This document shows, piece after piece, positions 1 through 4,880 of a stretch of 6,795 bases of DNA (position 1 is its first letter; every line of letters begins with the position of its first letter). The notes below the pieces were generated by a model. It was not told where the DNA came from and made no database searches. It worked only from the letters and a program-made list of their open reading frames with translations. Made by a program: the position numbers and the translations under genes. This DNA is from an uncultured Oribacterium sp. (GTDB lineage: Bacteria > Bacillota > Clostridia > Lachnospirales > Lachnospiraceae), in the NCBI GenBank assembly GCA_938030845.1, contig CALHIC010000115.1, positions 1-6,795 on the forward strand. The letters run 5' to 3'.

Positions 1-205
1 ATTTGGTGCTCGTTTGAATGCTTTCTTTGCTAATTTCCGGACTGTCGACGAAGACTTTTTTGAAGATTTGGAAGAGCTTTTGATTCCGGAGAAATATATC
101 GGGCGTTGCAAGGAGCAGGTGGAGGATTTTATTGCTACGGATATCGCTCCCTTGCTGGAAAAGAATAAAGAGCTTTTGAATCTTTCGGTAGAAATCAAGC
201 TTTAA
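1..205 (+). CDS. purB: Adenylosuccinate lyase, C-terminal end (partial)
   Basis: This is the last 67 codons of a gene that begins before the window. The frame is open from base 2 and ends at TAA 203-205. The tail matches the C-terminus of the bacterial/eukaryotic adenylosuccinate lyase family. The cues are a LLIPEKYIGR segment, then EQVEDFI, then a helix with APLLEKN and a final SVEIKL; human ADSL has the parallel series FTGRAPQQV, VYPLL and a terminal KAELCL. The enzyme cleaves adenylosuccinate to AMP and fumarate and also cleaves SAICAR in de novo purine synthesis. It is a cytosolic homotetramer. The catalytic residues lie upstream and cannot be checked here. The nearby purA gene, which makes its substrate, supports the call. 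The family match is from memory of homologous sequences, not from a search. Confidence 0.85.
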   Translation, partial: FGARLNAFFANFRTVDEDFFEDLEELLIPEKYIGRCKEQVEDFIATDIAPLLEKNKELLNLSVEIKL

Positions 206-213
206 GAATTAAA

Positions 214-226
214 ACAAGCATCTTGT
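214..226 (+). other. Small inverted repeat after purB
   Basis: ACAAG (214-218) and CTTGT (222-226) form a perfect 5-bp stem with a CAT loop, 8 nt after the purB stop. An AT-rich stretch (231-244) follows after a few bases but there is no clean T-tract. It might be a weak terminator or an mRNA 3' end structure. A chance origin is also reasonable for so short a stem. Confidence 0.25.
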
Positions 227-252
227 GCGATATTTTTAAATTTTGTATACTG

Positions 253-260
253 AGGAAGGA
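253..260 (+). promoter_or_regulatory. Ribosome-binding site deciding the start of the small membrane protein
   Basis: AGGAAGGA lies 6 nt before ATG 267, which fixes the start there. An in-frame TTG at 243 lies upstream of this site, has no comparable purine run before it, and would add polar residues before the first hydrophobic helix, so it is unlikely to be used. Confidence 0.7.
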
Positions 261-266
261 AAAGAT

Positions 267-449
267 ATGAAGAGAGGAATAGCCATTTTCACTTTAATAC
301 TTTTTTGTCTTGCCCTGATAGCCTTATTGTTTCTGGCATTCACCGGGGGAAAGAAGGAGTATATGCTGGCCTTATTGTTCTGTGTCATGATTCTTCCCAG
401 TCTTTTTTATGTGTATCAGTGGATCACAAGATTGATTAAAAAAGACTAG
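267..449 (+). CDS. Small two-helix membrane protein, unknown function
   Basis: Sixty residues starting at ATG 267 behind a good ribosome-binding site and ending at TAG 447-449. The protein begins MKRG, has a hydrophobic segment at about residues 4-25, a short polar turn (GGKKEY, 27-32), a second hydrophobic segment at about 33-53, and a basic end (RLIKKD). By the positive-inside rule both ends should be cytoplasmic, giving a helical hairpin. I do not recognise a named family. It lies between purB (61 nt upstream) and purA (87 nt downstream) on the same strand, so it may be co-transcribed with purine genes. Its role there is unknown, and a link to nucleotide metabolism would be guesswork. It is probably a real gene because of the start context and the coherent two-helix design. 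Confidence 0.65.
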   Translation: MKRGIAIFTLILFCLALIALLFLAFTGGKKEYMLALLFCVMILPSLFYVYQWITRLIKKD

Positions 450-480
450 TTTTTTGATACTAGCTTTTTGATACTAGCTG
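446..480. repeat. 14-bp tandem repeat, 2.5 copies
   Basis: Unit 1 (446-459) is CTAGTTTTTTGATA, unit 2 (460-473) is CTAGCTTTTTGATA, and a partial third copy CTAGCTG follows (474-480). The two full units differ at one base. The array begins inside the last two codons of the small membrane protein and includes its TAG stop. Each unit holds a T-run, and the CTAGT (446-450) and ACTAG (459-463) segments can pair as a 5-bp stem. Each unit also carries TTGATA, similar to a -35 box, but no -10 box lies at the right distance. The repeat may be a slippage product or a regulatory site. Confidence 0.75.
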
Positions 481-486
481 TTTAGG

Positions 487-509
487 GTGCAATCGCACTG
501 CATTATACA
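487..509 (+). promoter_or_regulatory. Possible purA promoter -10 box and small inverted repeat
   Basis: GTGC-AATC-GCAC (487-498) is a perfect 4-bp inverted repeat. It is followed by TATACA (504-509), a fair -10 hexamer about 28 nt before the purA start. The expected -35 position (481-486, TTTAGG) is a poor match, so a promoter here would be weak or would need an activator. The inverted repeat overlaps the -35/-10 spacer, where an operator could lie, but it is very short. Confidence 0.3.
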
Positions 510-536
510 ATTCAAATGTAAGAAAGGGGAACAAGT

Positions 537-1823
537 ATGGTTCAAGCAATTGTCGGTGCAAACTGGGGAGATGAAGGAAAGGGGAAGATTACAGACTATT
601 TGGCGGAATCTGCGGACATCGTAGTTCGTTTTCAGGGAGGAGCCAATGCGGGACATACCATCATCAATCCTTATGGTCGTTTTTCTTTGCACCTTCTTCC
701 CAGCGGAGTGTTTAACCCCAATGTAACCTGCGTTTTAGGAAATGGCGTTGCCGTGGATATCGGAAAATTCCTGGCAGAGCTGAAGTCTTTGGAAGAGGCA
801 GGAGTTCCTAAGCCCAAGATTTACATTTCCGACCGTGCCCAGGTAATGCTTCCCCACCATGTGTTACAAGATACTTATGAGGAGGAGCGTTTAGGAAAGA
901 AGAGCTTCGGTTCCACTAAGTCCGGCATTGCTCCATTTTTCTCCGATAAATATGCCAAGATCGGCTTACAGTTTAACGAGCTTTACTTTGATGATATTTT
1001 AGAGGAACGTCTGAAGAAGATTTTGGAAATCAAAAATGCTATGTTTATCAATCTCTATGGCAAGGAGCCTCTGGATTTCAATACGGTATTAGCAGAGCTT
1101 AAGAAGCAAAGAGAAGAGATTAAGCCGTTTTTAAAGGATACTTCCTTATTCCTGAGAACCGCTATTAAAGAGGGAAAGAAGATTTTACTGGAGGGACAGC
1201 TGGGAACTATGAAGGATCCGGACCACGGTATTTACCCCATGGTTACCTCCAGTCATACCTTAGCTTCCTACGGTGCTGTGGGAACAGGAATTCCGCCCTA
1301 TGCCATTACCGATGTGGTTTGTGTCACCAAGGCCTATTCCTCTGCGGTGGGAGCAGGTGAGTTTGTCAGCGAGCTCTTCGGAGAAGCGGCAGAGGAGCTT
1401 CGTAAGAGAGGCGGAGATAAGGGAGAGTACGGAGCAACCACGGGACGTCCCAGACGTGTGGGCTGGTATGATGCGGTGGCTTCCCGCTATGGCTGTGCTT
1501 TACAGGGAGCAACACAGGTGGCTTTGACCGTTTTGGATCCCCTGGGCTATCTGGATGAGATTCCTGTTTGTACCGGCTATGAAATTGACGGAGAAGTGAT
1601 TCGTGATTTTCCGGTAACCCCTTTATTAAGAAAAGCTAAGCCGGTATATACCGTAATGAAGGGCTGGAAGCAGGATATCCGCGGAATCCGTAAGTATGAG
1701 GATCTCCCTAAGGAGTGTAGAGACTATATCGACTTTATTGAGAAGGAGTTGGAGGTTCCCATTACCATGGTGTCCAATGGCCCGAAGAGAGAAGAAATTT
1801 TACTGAGAACACCTAAGATTTAG
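537..1823 (+). CDS. purA: Adenylosuccinate synthetase (divergent subtype)
   Basis: This cytosolic enzyme joins IMP and aspartate using GTP to make adenylosuccinate, the first committed step from IMP to AMP. The 428-residue length is normal for the family. The N-terminal phosphate-binding motif GANWGDEGKGK is at 7-17, with the catalytic Asp at 12. QGGANAGHT follows, with the catalytic His at 40. Other family marks are GNG (68-70), DHGIYPMVTSS (229-239), VGAGEF (271-276), ATTGRPRR (300-307) and SNGP (413-416). Several usually constant contacts differ from the E. coli enzyme. The IMP-phosphate Arg143 aligns with Lys141, the IMP Gln224 aligns with Leu222 (a Gln sits one place earlier), and the guanine-binding TKLD reads TVLD (331-334). 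The regions around these are intact, so it is probably a functional subtype and not a decayed copy. ATG 537 follows GAAAGGGGA with a 6-nt spacer. The gene ends at TAG and no terminator follows. Confidence 0.95.
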   Translation: MVQAIVGANWGDEGKGKITDYLAESADIVVRFQGGANAGHTIINPYGRFSLHLLPSGVFNPNVTCVLGNGVAVDIGKFLAELKSLEEAGVPKPKIYISDRAQVMLPHHVLQDTYEEERLGKKSFGSTKSGIAPFFSDKYAKIGLQFNELYFDDILEERLKKILEIKNAMFINLYGKEPLDFNTVLAELKKQREEIKPFLKDTSLFLRTAIKEGKKILLEGQLGTMKDPDHGIYPMVTSSHTLASYGAVGTGIPPYAITDVVCVTKAYSSAVGAGEFVSELFGEAAEELRKRGGDKGEYGATTGRPRRVGWYDAVASRYGCALQGATQVALTVLDPLGYLDEIPVCTGYEIDGEVIRDFPVTPLLRKAKPVYTVMKGWKQDIRGIRKYEDLPKECRDYIDFIEKELEVPITMVSNGPKREEILLRTPKI

Positions 1824-1866
1824 GAAAAAACTGACGAAAGCCAGGAAACAGCAGATTGGAATAGAC

Positions 1867-1872
1867 AGGAGG
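1867..1872 (+). promoter_or_regulatory. Ribosome-binding site of the zinc-ribbon gene
   Basis: A consensus AGGAGG stands 4 nt before ATG 1877. The spacing is slightly tight but usable. The 53-nt gap after purA holds no clear promoter or terminator, which suggests read-through from purA. Confidence 0.7.
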
Positions 1873-1876
1873 AAGA

Positions 1877-3241
1877 ATGGCCCGTTGCCCGAATTGTGCA
1901 GGAGAATTACTTTTTGATATTAAAACCCAAAGCCTGAAATGTCAACAATGCGACTCCGTTTTTAATCCCTACGATAAGGATAAGACCGTTGAAGGAGTGG
2001 TACAGGAGTACTACGATACCCAGGTATTTACCTGCCCTCAATGTGGGGCGGAGATAGAAAGTACGGATTTCTCCGGTACGGGTTTTTGTGCCTACTGCGG
2101 TTCCTCCGTGGTTTTTACCAGTCGAATGAGGCAGGCGGAGATGCCGCAGAAAATCATTCCCTTCCAGCTTACCAAGGAGGATTGTAAAAAGCGTTATCAG
2201 GACAAGGTTCGTTCCGCCATCTATCATGATAAAGAGCTGGAAAATCCGGAGTATCTGGAAAGGTTTGTGGGCTATTACCTTCCCTACTGGCTTTATAGCT
2301 TTGAGGTGGATGAACCCTTGGCATTGGAGGGACTAAAGGAATATCGAAGCGGAAGCTATCAATATCAGGAGCGATATGCCCTATCCGGACAGCTCCAGGG
2401 AAAGTTTAACAACATCCCCTATGATGCCTCCACCCGCTTTGATGATACGATTGCCGGCTGTATTGCCCCTTTTACCGAGAAGAATTTAAAGGAATTCAGT
2501 CCGAACTTCCTTTTAGGATTTTACAGTGATGTGGCGGATGCGGATGCCAAGCAATATGAGCCCAAAGCCCTTCATATGGTGGAACAACAACTATGGTCCT
2601 CGGTAATGGGAAGGCAGGGCTTTCAGGAAAGCGACATGCAGTTAAACAATGAAAGCATTCGCTCCTTGACGAAAATCGGTGCCAAATCCGTAACTGTGGA
2701 GCGGGGTATGTTTCCGGTTTGGTTTTTGAGCTATAAAAAGGACAATCGAATCGCCTATGCGGTGGTAAATGGAGAGACCGGTAAGGTTTACTGTGATATT
2801 CCCATTAGCGAAAGCCGTTTTCATAACGCATCTATGATGATTGCCATTCCCATATTCCTGATTTTGAATTTATTTTTTCAAATCAAGGCGGAGAATCTTC
2901 CCTGGTACACCATGGCTTTGTCCACCCTCTTGATTGTTCTGGCCCAGGGACAGATTTCAAAAATTAAAAAGAGAGAAGACAGTCTTACGGGAAACAAAAA
3001 TAAGTCCAAGGAAGAGAAGGCGAAGCTTCTTCGGCATAATGGAACAGGATATGCTCTTATTTCCGTTTTCTTTTCCTTAGGCATTATGCTTTGGCATCCG
3101 GTACAGGATGAATATTATTATCTGGCCAGTGCGGTAAGCGGGATTATGTCGATTCTTTCCCTGCGTTTAATGATAAAGAAGTTCAATATTTTATCCACCC
3201 GTTCCATACCGGAATTTTTTGACAAAAAGGGGGTGAAGTGA
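1877..3241 (+). CDS. Membrane protein with two N-terminal zinc ribbons
   Basis: A 454-residue protein of unknown function. The first zinc ribbon uses CPNC (Cys4, Cys7) and CQQC (Cys22, Cys25). The second uses CPQC (Cys53, Cys56) and CAYC (Cys71, Cys74). A soluble middle region (about 90-310) follows, with a PYW motif near 136-138 and a segment at 279-310 holding FPVWFLSY and VNGETGKVYCDIP. This 'PVW ... NG-TGK-V ... P' pattern recurs in zinc-ribbon membrane proteins of Firmicutes that databases often mislabel as helicase-like or TFIIB-type. The C-terminal part has about four hydrophobic segments (319-334, 343-359, 391-406, 413-432) with a lysine-rich loop at 362-386. With an even number of helices, both ends are probably cytoplasmic. 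No enzyme motif is visible. It lies 53 nt after purA, and its stop overlaps the start of the TPM gene, so the two proteins probably work together. The domain order is seen; any function is unknown. Confidence 0.85.
   Translation: MARCPNCAGELLFDIKTQSLKCQQCDSVFNPYDKDKTVEGVVQEYYDTQVFTCPQCGAEIESTDFSGTGFCAYCGSSVVFTSRMRQAEMPQKIIPFQLTKEDCKKRYQDKVRSAIYHDKELENPEYLERFVGYYLPYWLYSFEVDEPLALEGLKEYRSGSYQYQERYALSGQLQGKFNNIPYDASTRFDDTIAGCIAPFTEKNLKEFSPNFLLGFYSDVADADAKQYEPKALHMVEQQLWSSVMGRQGFQESDMQLNNESIRSLTKIGAKSVTVERGMFPVWFLSYKKDNRIAYAVVNGETGKVYCDIPISESRFHNASMMIAIPIFLILNLFFQIKAENLPWYTMALSTLLIVLAQGQISKIKKREDSLTGNKNKSKEEKAKLLRHNGTGYALISVFFSLGIMLWHPVQDEYYYLASAVSGIMSILSLRLMIKKFNILSTRSIPEFFDKKGVK
3227..3236 (+). 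promoter_or_regulatory. Ribosome-binding site and stop/start overlap before the TPM gene
   Basis: AAGGGGGTGA differs at one base from the ideal AAGGAGGTGA and precedes ATG 3241. The upstream stop TGA (3239-3241) shares its A with that ATG, giving a TGATG junction typical of translational coupling. A GTG at 3238 directly precedes the ATG in frame, but ATG 3241 is the better start by codon and spacing. Confidence 0.75.
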
Positions 3242-4059
3242 TGAATAGAAGATTCCTGAAAAAATATGCTGTTGTTTTTCTATTTTTCAGTTTTTTGATG
3301 ACACTTTCTTTTCAGAGCTTTGCCTTAAGCAGCGATGAGCTCTTGCTAGCTTCCGTTTATACGAATAGCAGTTCCGGCTACAAGGCCTATCTTTTGGATG
3401 ACAGTGACTTACTTAGTTCTTCCGAAGAGACGCAGGTTAAGGAGGCGATGATCCCATTAACAAAATACGGGAATATTGCCTTTGTTTCCGGAGAGGGCGG
3501 CTACTCCGCGACCTTCACTGCCAAGGATTTGTTGGAAGATTCCTTTCCCAACGGTAGCGCAAGCCTCTTATTGATTGATATGTATAATAGGGAAATCAGA
3601 ATTCAAAGTTCGGGAAGCTTATACAAAACCATCAATAATCATGTGGCGGACAGCATTACGGATAATATATATCGTTATGCCTCCAATGGGGATTTCGGAA
3701 AAACTGCCACTATGGCCTTCCGGCAGATGAACGCCAAGATGGAGGGACGATTTGTGGAGACGCCGATGCGTTGGATCAGCAATTTATTTCTTGCTGCCGC
3801 TTTGGCCTTACTTCTTAATTTCCTCTGGCTGATTACAGGAAAGAGAAATGAAACGGCTGCGGCAGGGGCTATCCTGGCGGCTATGGCTCCGGACTTTATC
3901 ATTGCTCAGCGCCGAAAGGATTTAATCTCACAAAATAAGCTCTATGTTCCCAGATCTTCCGGAAGCTCCGGAGGCAGTAGAGGTGGCGGCGGCTTCAGCG
4001 GTGGAGGTTTCAGCGGTGGAGGAGGTCATTCCTCCGGCGGTGGAGGACATCGTTTTTAG
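3241..4059 (+). CDS. TPM-domain (YgcG-like) membrane protein with glycine-rich tail
   Basis: From ATG 3241 the protein has 272 residues. It starts with a signal peptide: basic MNRRFLKK, a hydrophobic core at about 10-23, and a likely cleavage after SFA near residue 28. The TPM domain spans about 46-165, with LLDDSDLLSSSEETQV near its start, a LLLIDMYNREIRI strand (109-121), and a helical end SITDNIYRYASNGDFGKTA. A membrane segment at about 178-198 follows, then a basic stretch and a tail (239-272) made almost wholly of Gly, Ser, Phe and His, ending GGGGHRF. This signal-TPM-helix-glycine tail layout is that of YgcG-like proteins. TPM domains in plant and cyanobacterial relatives are linked to photosystem II repair and phosphatase activity; bacterial YgcG-like proteins have no settled function. 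The TPM domain should face outside the membrane and the tail the cytoplasm. The gene is coupled to the upstream zinc-ribbon gene. Confidence 0.85.
   Translation: MNRRFLKKYAVVFLFFSFLMTLSFQSFALSSDELLLASVYTNSSSGYKAYLLDDSDLLSSSEETQVKEAMIPLTKYGNIAFVSGEGGYSATFTAKDLLEDSFPNGSASLLLIDMYNREIRIQSSGSLYKTINNHVADSITDNIYRYASNGDFGKTATMAFRQMNAKMEGRFVETPMRWISNLFLAAALALLLNFLWLITGKRNETAAAGAILAAMAPDFIIAQRRKDLISQNKLYVPRSSGSSGGSRGGGGFSGGGFSGGGGHSSGGGGHRF
3994..4022 (+). repeat. 15-bp tandem repeat coding for the FSGGG tail
   Basis: The 14-mer TTCAGCGGTGGAGG occurs exactly at 3994-4007 and again at 4009-4022, a 15-bp period that keeps the reading frame and encodes FSGGG twice. Related GGHSSGGGGH codons follow. Exact identity at the DNA level suggests recent duplication or slippage within the glycine-rich tail. 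Confidence 0.8.
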
Positions 4060-4071
4060 AAGGATAAGAAT

Positions 4072-4138
4072 AAGGCTTTTCCTTTGATTTTCTACAAAAA
4101 TTCCGATTTTTTCGCCGGATTTTCCGGAAGGAAAGCTT
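4072..4138 (+). other. Inverted-repeat region after the TPM gene
   Basis: Two nested pairings are visible. The inner one is CCGGA-TTT-TCCGG (4115-4127), a perfect 5-bp stem with a 3-nt loop. The outer one pairs GCTTTTCCTT (4075-4084) with AAGGAAAGC (4128-4136), with one bulged base. No T-tract follows at once, so a classic intrinsic terminator is not evident. The structure may protect the 3' end of the TPM mRNA or act as a weak terminator ahead of efp. Confidence 0.4.
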
Positions 4139-4165
4139 GCATGTTTATTTGTTTTATATTAGAAT
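4137..4165 (+). promoter_or_regulatory. Probable efp promoter
   Basis: TTGCAT (4137-4142) and TAGAAT (4160-4165) are separated by exactly 17 bp of AT-rich DNA. The -10 box matches the sigma-A consensus at five of six bases and the -35 box keeps TTG. A start site near 4172 would give a leader of about 68 nt before the efp ATG. Confidence 0.5.
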
Positions 4166-4179
4166 TGTTCCCGAGTTAT

Positions 4180-4214
4180 GGGCAAGTGCCTTAGAAGAAG
4201 GGGGAGTTTTTCCC
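4180..4214 (+). other. Small inverted repeats in the efp leader
   Basis: GGCA-AG-TGCC (4180-4189) and GGGA-GTTTT-TCCC (4202-4214) lie between the predicted transcript start and the ribosome-binding site AGGAGG (4230-4235). Both stems are only 3-4 bp, so folding in vivo is uncertain. No known riboswitch pattern is visible. Confidence 0.25.
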
Positions 4215-4239
4215 AAAGAAAAGTGATTTAGGAGGATTT

Positions 4240-4797
4240 ATGGTTTCTGCAGGTGATTTCAGAAATGGTGTTACAATTGAGATGGATGGACAGGTAGTAC
4301 AGATCGTGGAGTTCCAGCACGTTAAGCCCGGTAAGGGAGCTGCCTTCGTTCGTACCAAGTTAAGAAATGTTATTAACGGTGGTGTAACCGATAAGACCTT
4401 CCGTCCCACAGAGAAGTTCCCTGCAGCACGTATCGACCGTGTAGATATGCAGTATCTCTATGACGACGGAGAGATGTACAACTTCATGAACAATGAGACC
4501 TTTGAGCAGATTGCTTTGTCTCATGAGCAGATTGCAGATTCCATGAAGTTCGTTAAGGAGAACGAAACCGTTAAGGTAGTATCTTATCAGGGAAATGTAT
4601 TCTCTGTAGAGCCTCCTTTGAAGGTGACCTTAGAGGTTACTCATACAGAGCCGGGAATTAAGGGTAATACCACCACCGGTGCAACCAAGCCGGCTACTGT
4701 AGAGACAGGCGTTGAAGTACAGGTTCCTCTGTTTGTAAATATTGGAGATAAGATTATTATTTCTACTCAGACAGGAGACTACGAGTCTAGAGCATAA
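4240..4797 (+). CDS. efp: Elongation factor P
   Basis: EF-P binds between the ribosomal P and E sites and helps peptide-bond formation at polyproline stretches. The 185-residue length is standard. The KOW-like N-terminal domain carries the loop [11 protein letters not shown] (27-37), with Lys32 at the tip, the position that is modified in many bacteria (5-aminopentanol on Lys32 in Bacillus subtilis). The middle OB domain follows from about residue 66, and the C-terminal OB domain ends in the signature [10 protein letters not shown] ... [11 protein letters not shown] 4240 follows AGGAGG with a 4-nt spacer. Codon choice is more uniform than in the neighbours (many AAG, GTT, CGT), which fits high expression. 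The gene appears to have its own promoter and ends before a strong terminator, so it may be a single-gene transcript. No modification enzyme gene is in the window. Confidence 0.97.
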   Translation: MVSAGDFRNGVTIEMDGQVVQIVEFQHVKPGKGAAFVRTKLRNVINGGVTDKTFRPTEKFPAARIDRVDMQYLYDDGEMYNFMNNETFEQIALSHEQIADSMKFVKENETVKVVSYQGNVFSVEPPLKVTLEVTHTEPGIKGNTTTGATKPATVETGVEVQVPLFVNIGDKIIISTQTGDYESRA

Positions 4798-4801
4798 GCA
4801 T

Positions 4802-4821
4802 CGGGAAGAAAGTTTCTCCCG
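4802..4821 (+). other. Hairpin just after efp
   Basis: CGGGA (4802-4806) pairs with TCCCG (4817-4821), and the stem can continue through GAA/TTC with one bulged A. It begins 5 nt after the efp stop and is not followed by a T-tract. It stands 16 nt before the terminator hairpin and may stabilise the efp mRNA end or take part in alternative folding. Confidence 0.5.
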
Positions 4822-4837
4822 TAAGAAAATGAAGACT

Positions 4838-4865
4838 AAGGCTTCCTAAAGGGAAGCCTTTTTTT
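4838..4865 (+). terminator. Intrinsic terminator between efp and argS
   Basis: AAGGCTTCC (4838-4846) pairs perfectly with GGAAGCCTT (4852-4860) around a 5-nt loop, and a run of seven T residues spans 4859-4865. This is a textbook Rho-independent terminator. It should end efp transcription. Its T-tract ends only 15 nt before the argS start codon, leaving no room for a normal promoter in between. Confidence 0.93.
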
Positions 4866-4880
4866 GTAGAAAGGATAGCT

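Noticed and set aside
223..251. TTGTGC and TATACT with a 17-bp spacer, looking like a good promoter before the small membrane protein
   Set aside because: A start site about 7 nt after the -10 box would fall inside the ribosome-binding site at 253-260 and leave the gene without one. The boxes may be chance in AT-rich DNA.
450..536. Purine riboswitch upstream of purA
   Set aside because: The gap is only 87 nt, much of it tandem repeat, and no three-stem purine aptamer pattern or expression-platform terminator is visible.
1877..2100. Zinc ribbons as evidence of a DNA helicase or transcription factor
   Set aside because: No helicase or DNA-binding domain follows. The rest is a soluble region plus about four membrane helices, so a TFIIB or PriA-like label would mislead.
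4798..4880. T-box leader for argS
   Set aside because: Aminoacyl-tRNA synthetase genes in Firmicutes often carry T-boxes, but only 83 nt separate efp from argS and I see no conserved T-box sequence or specifier stem.
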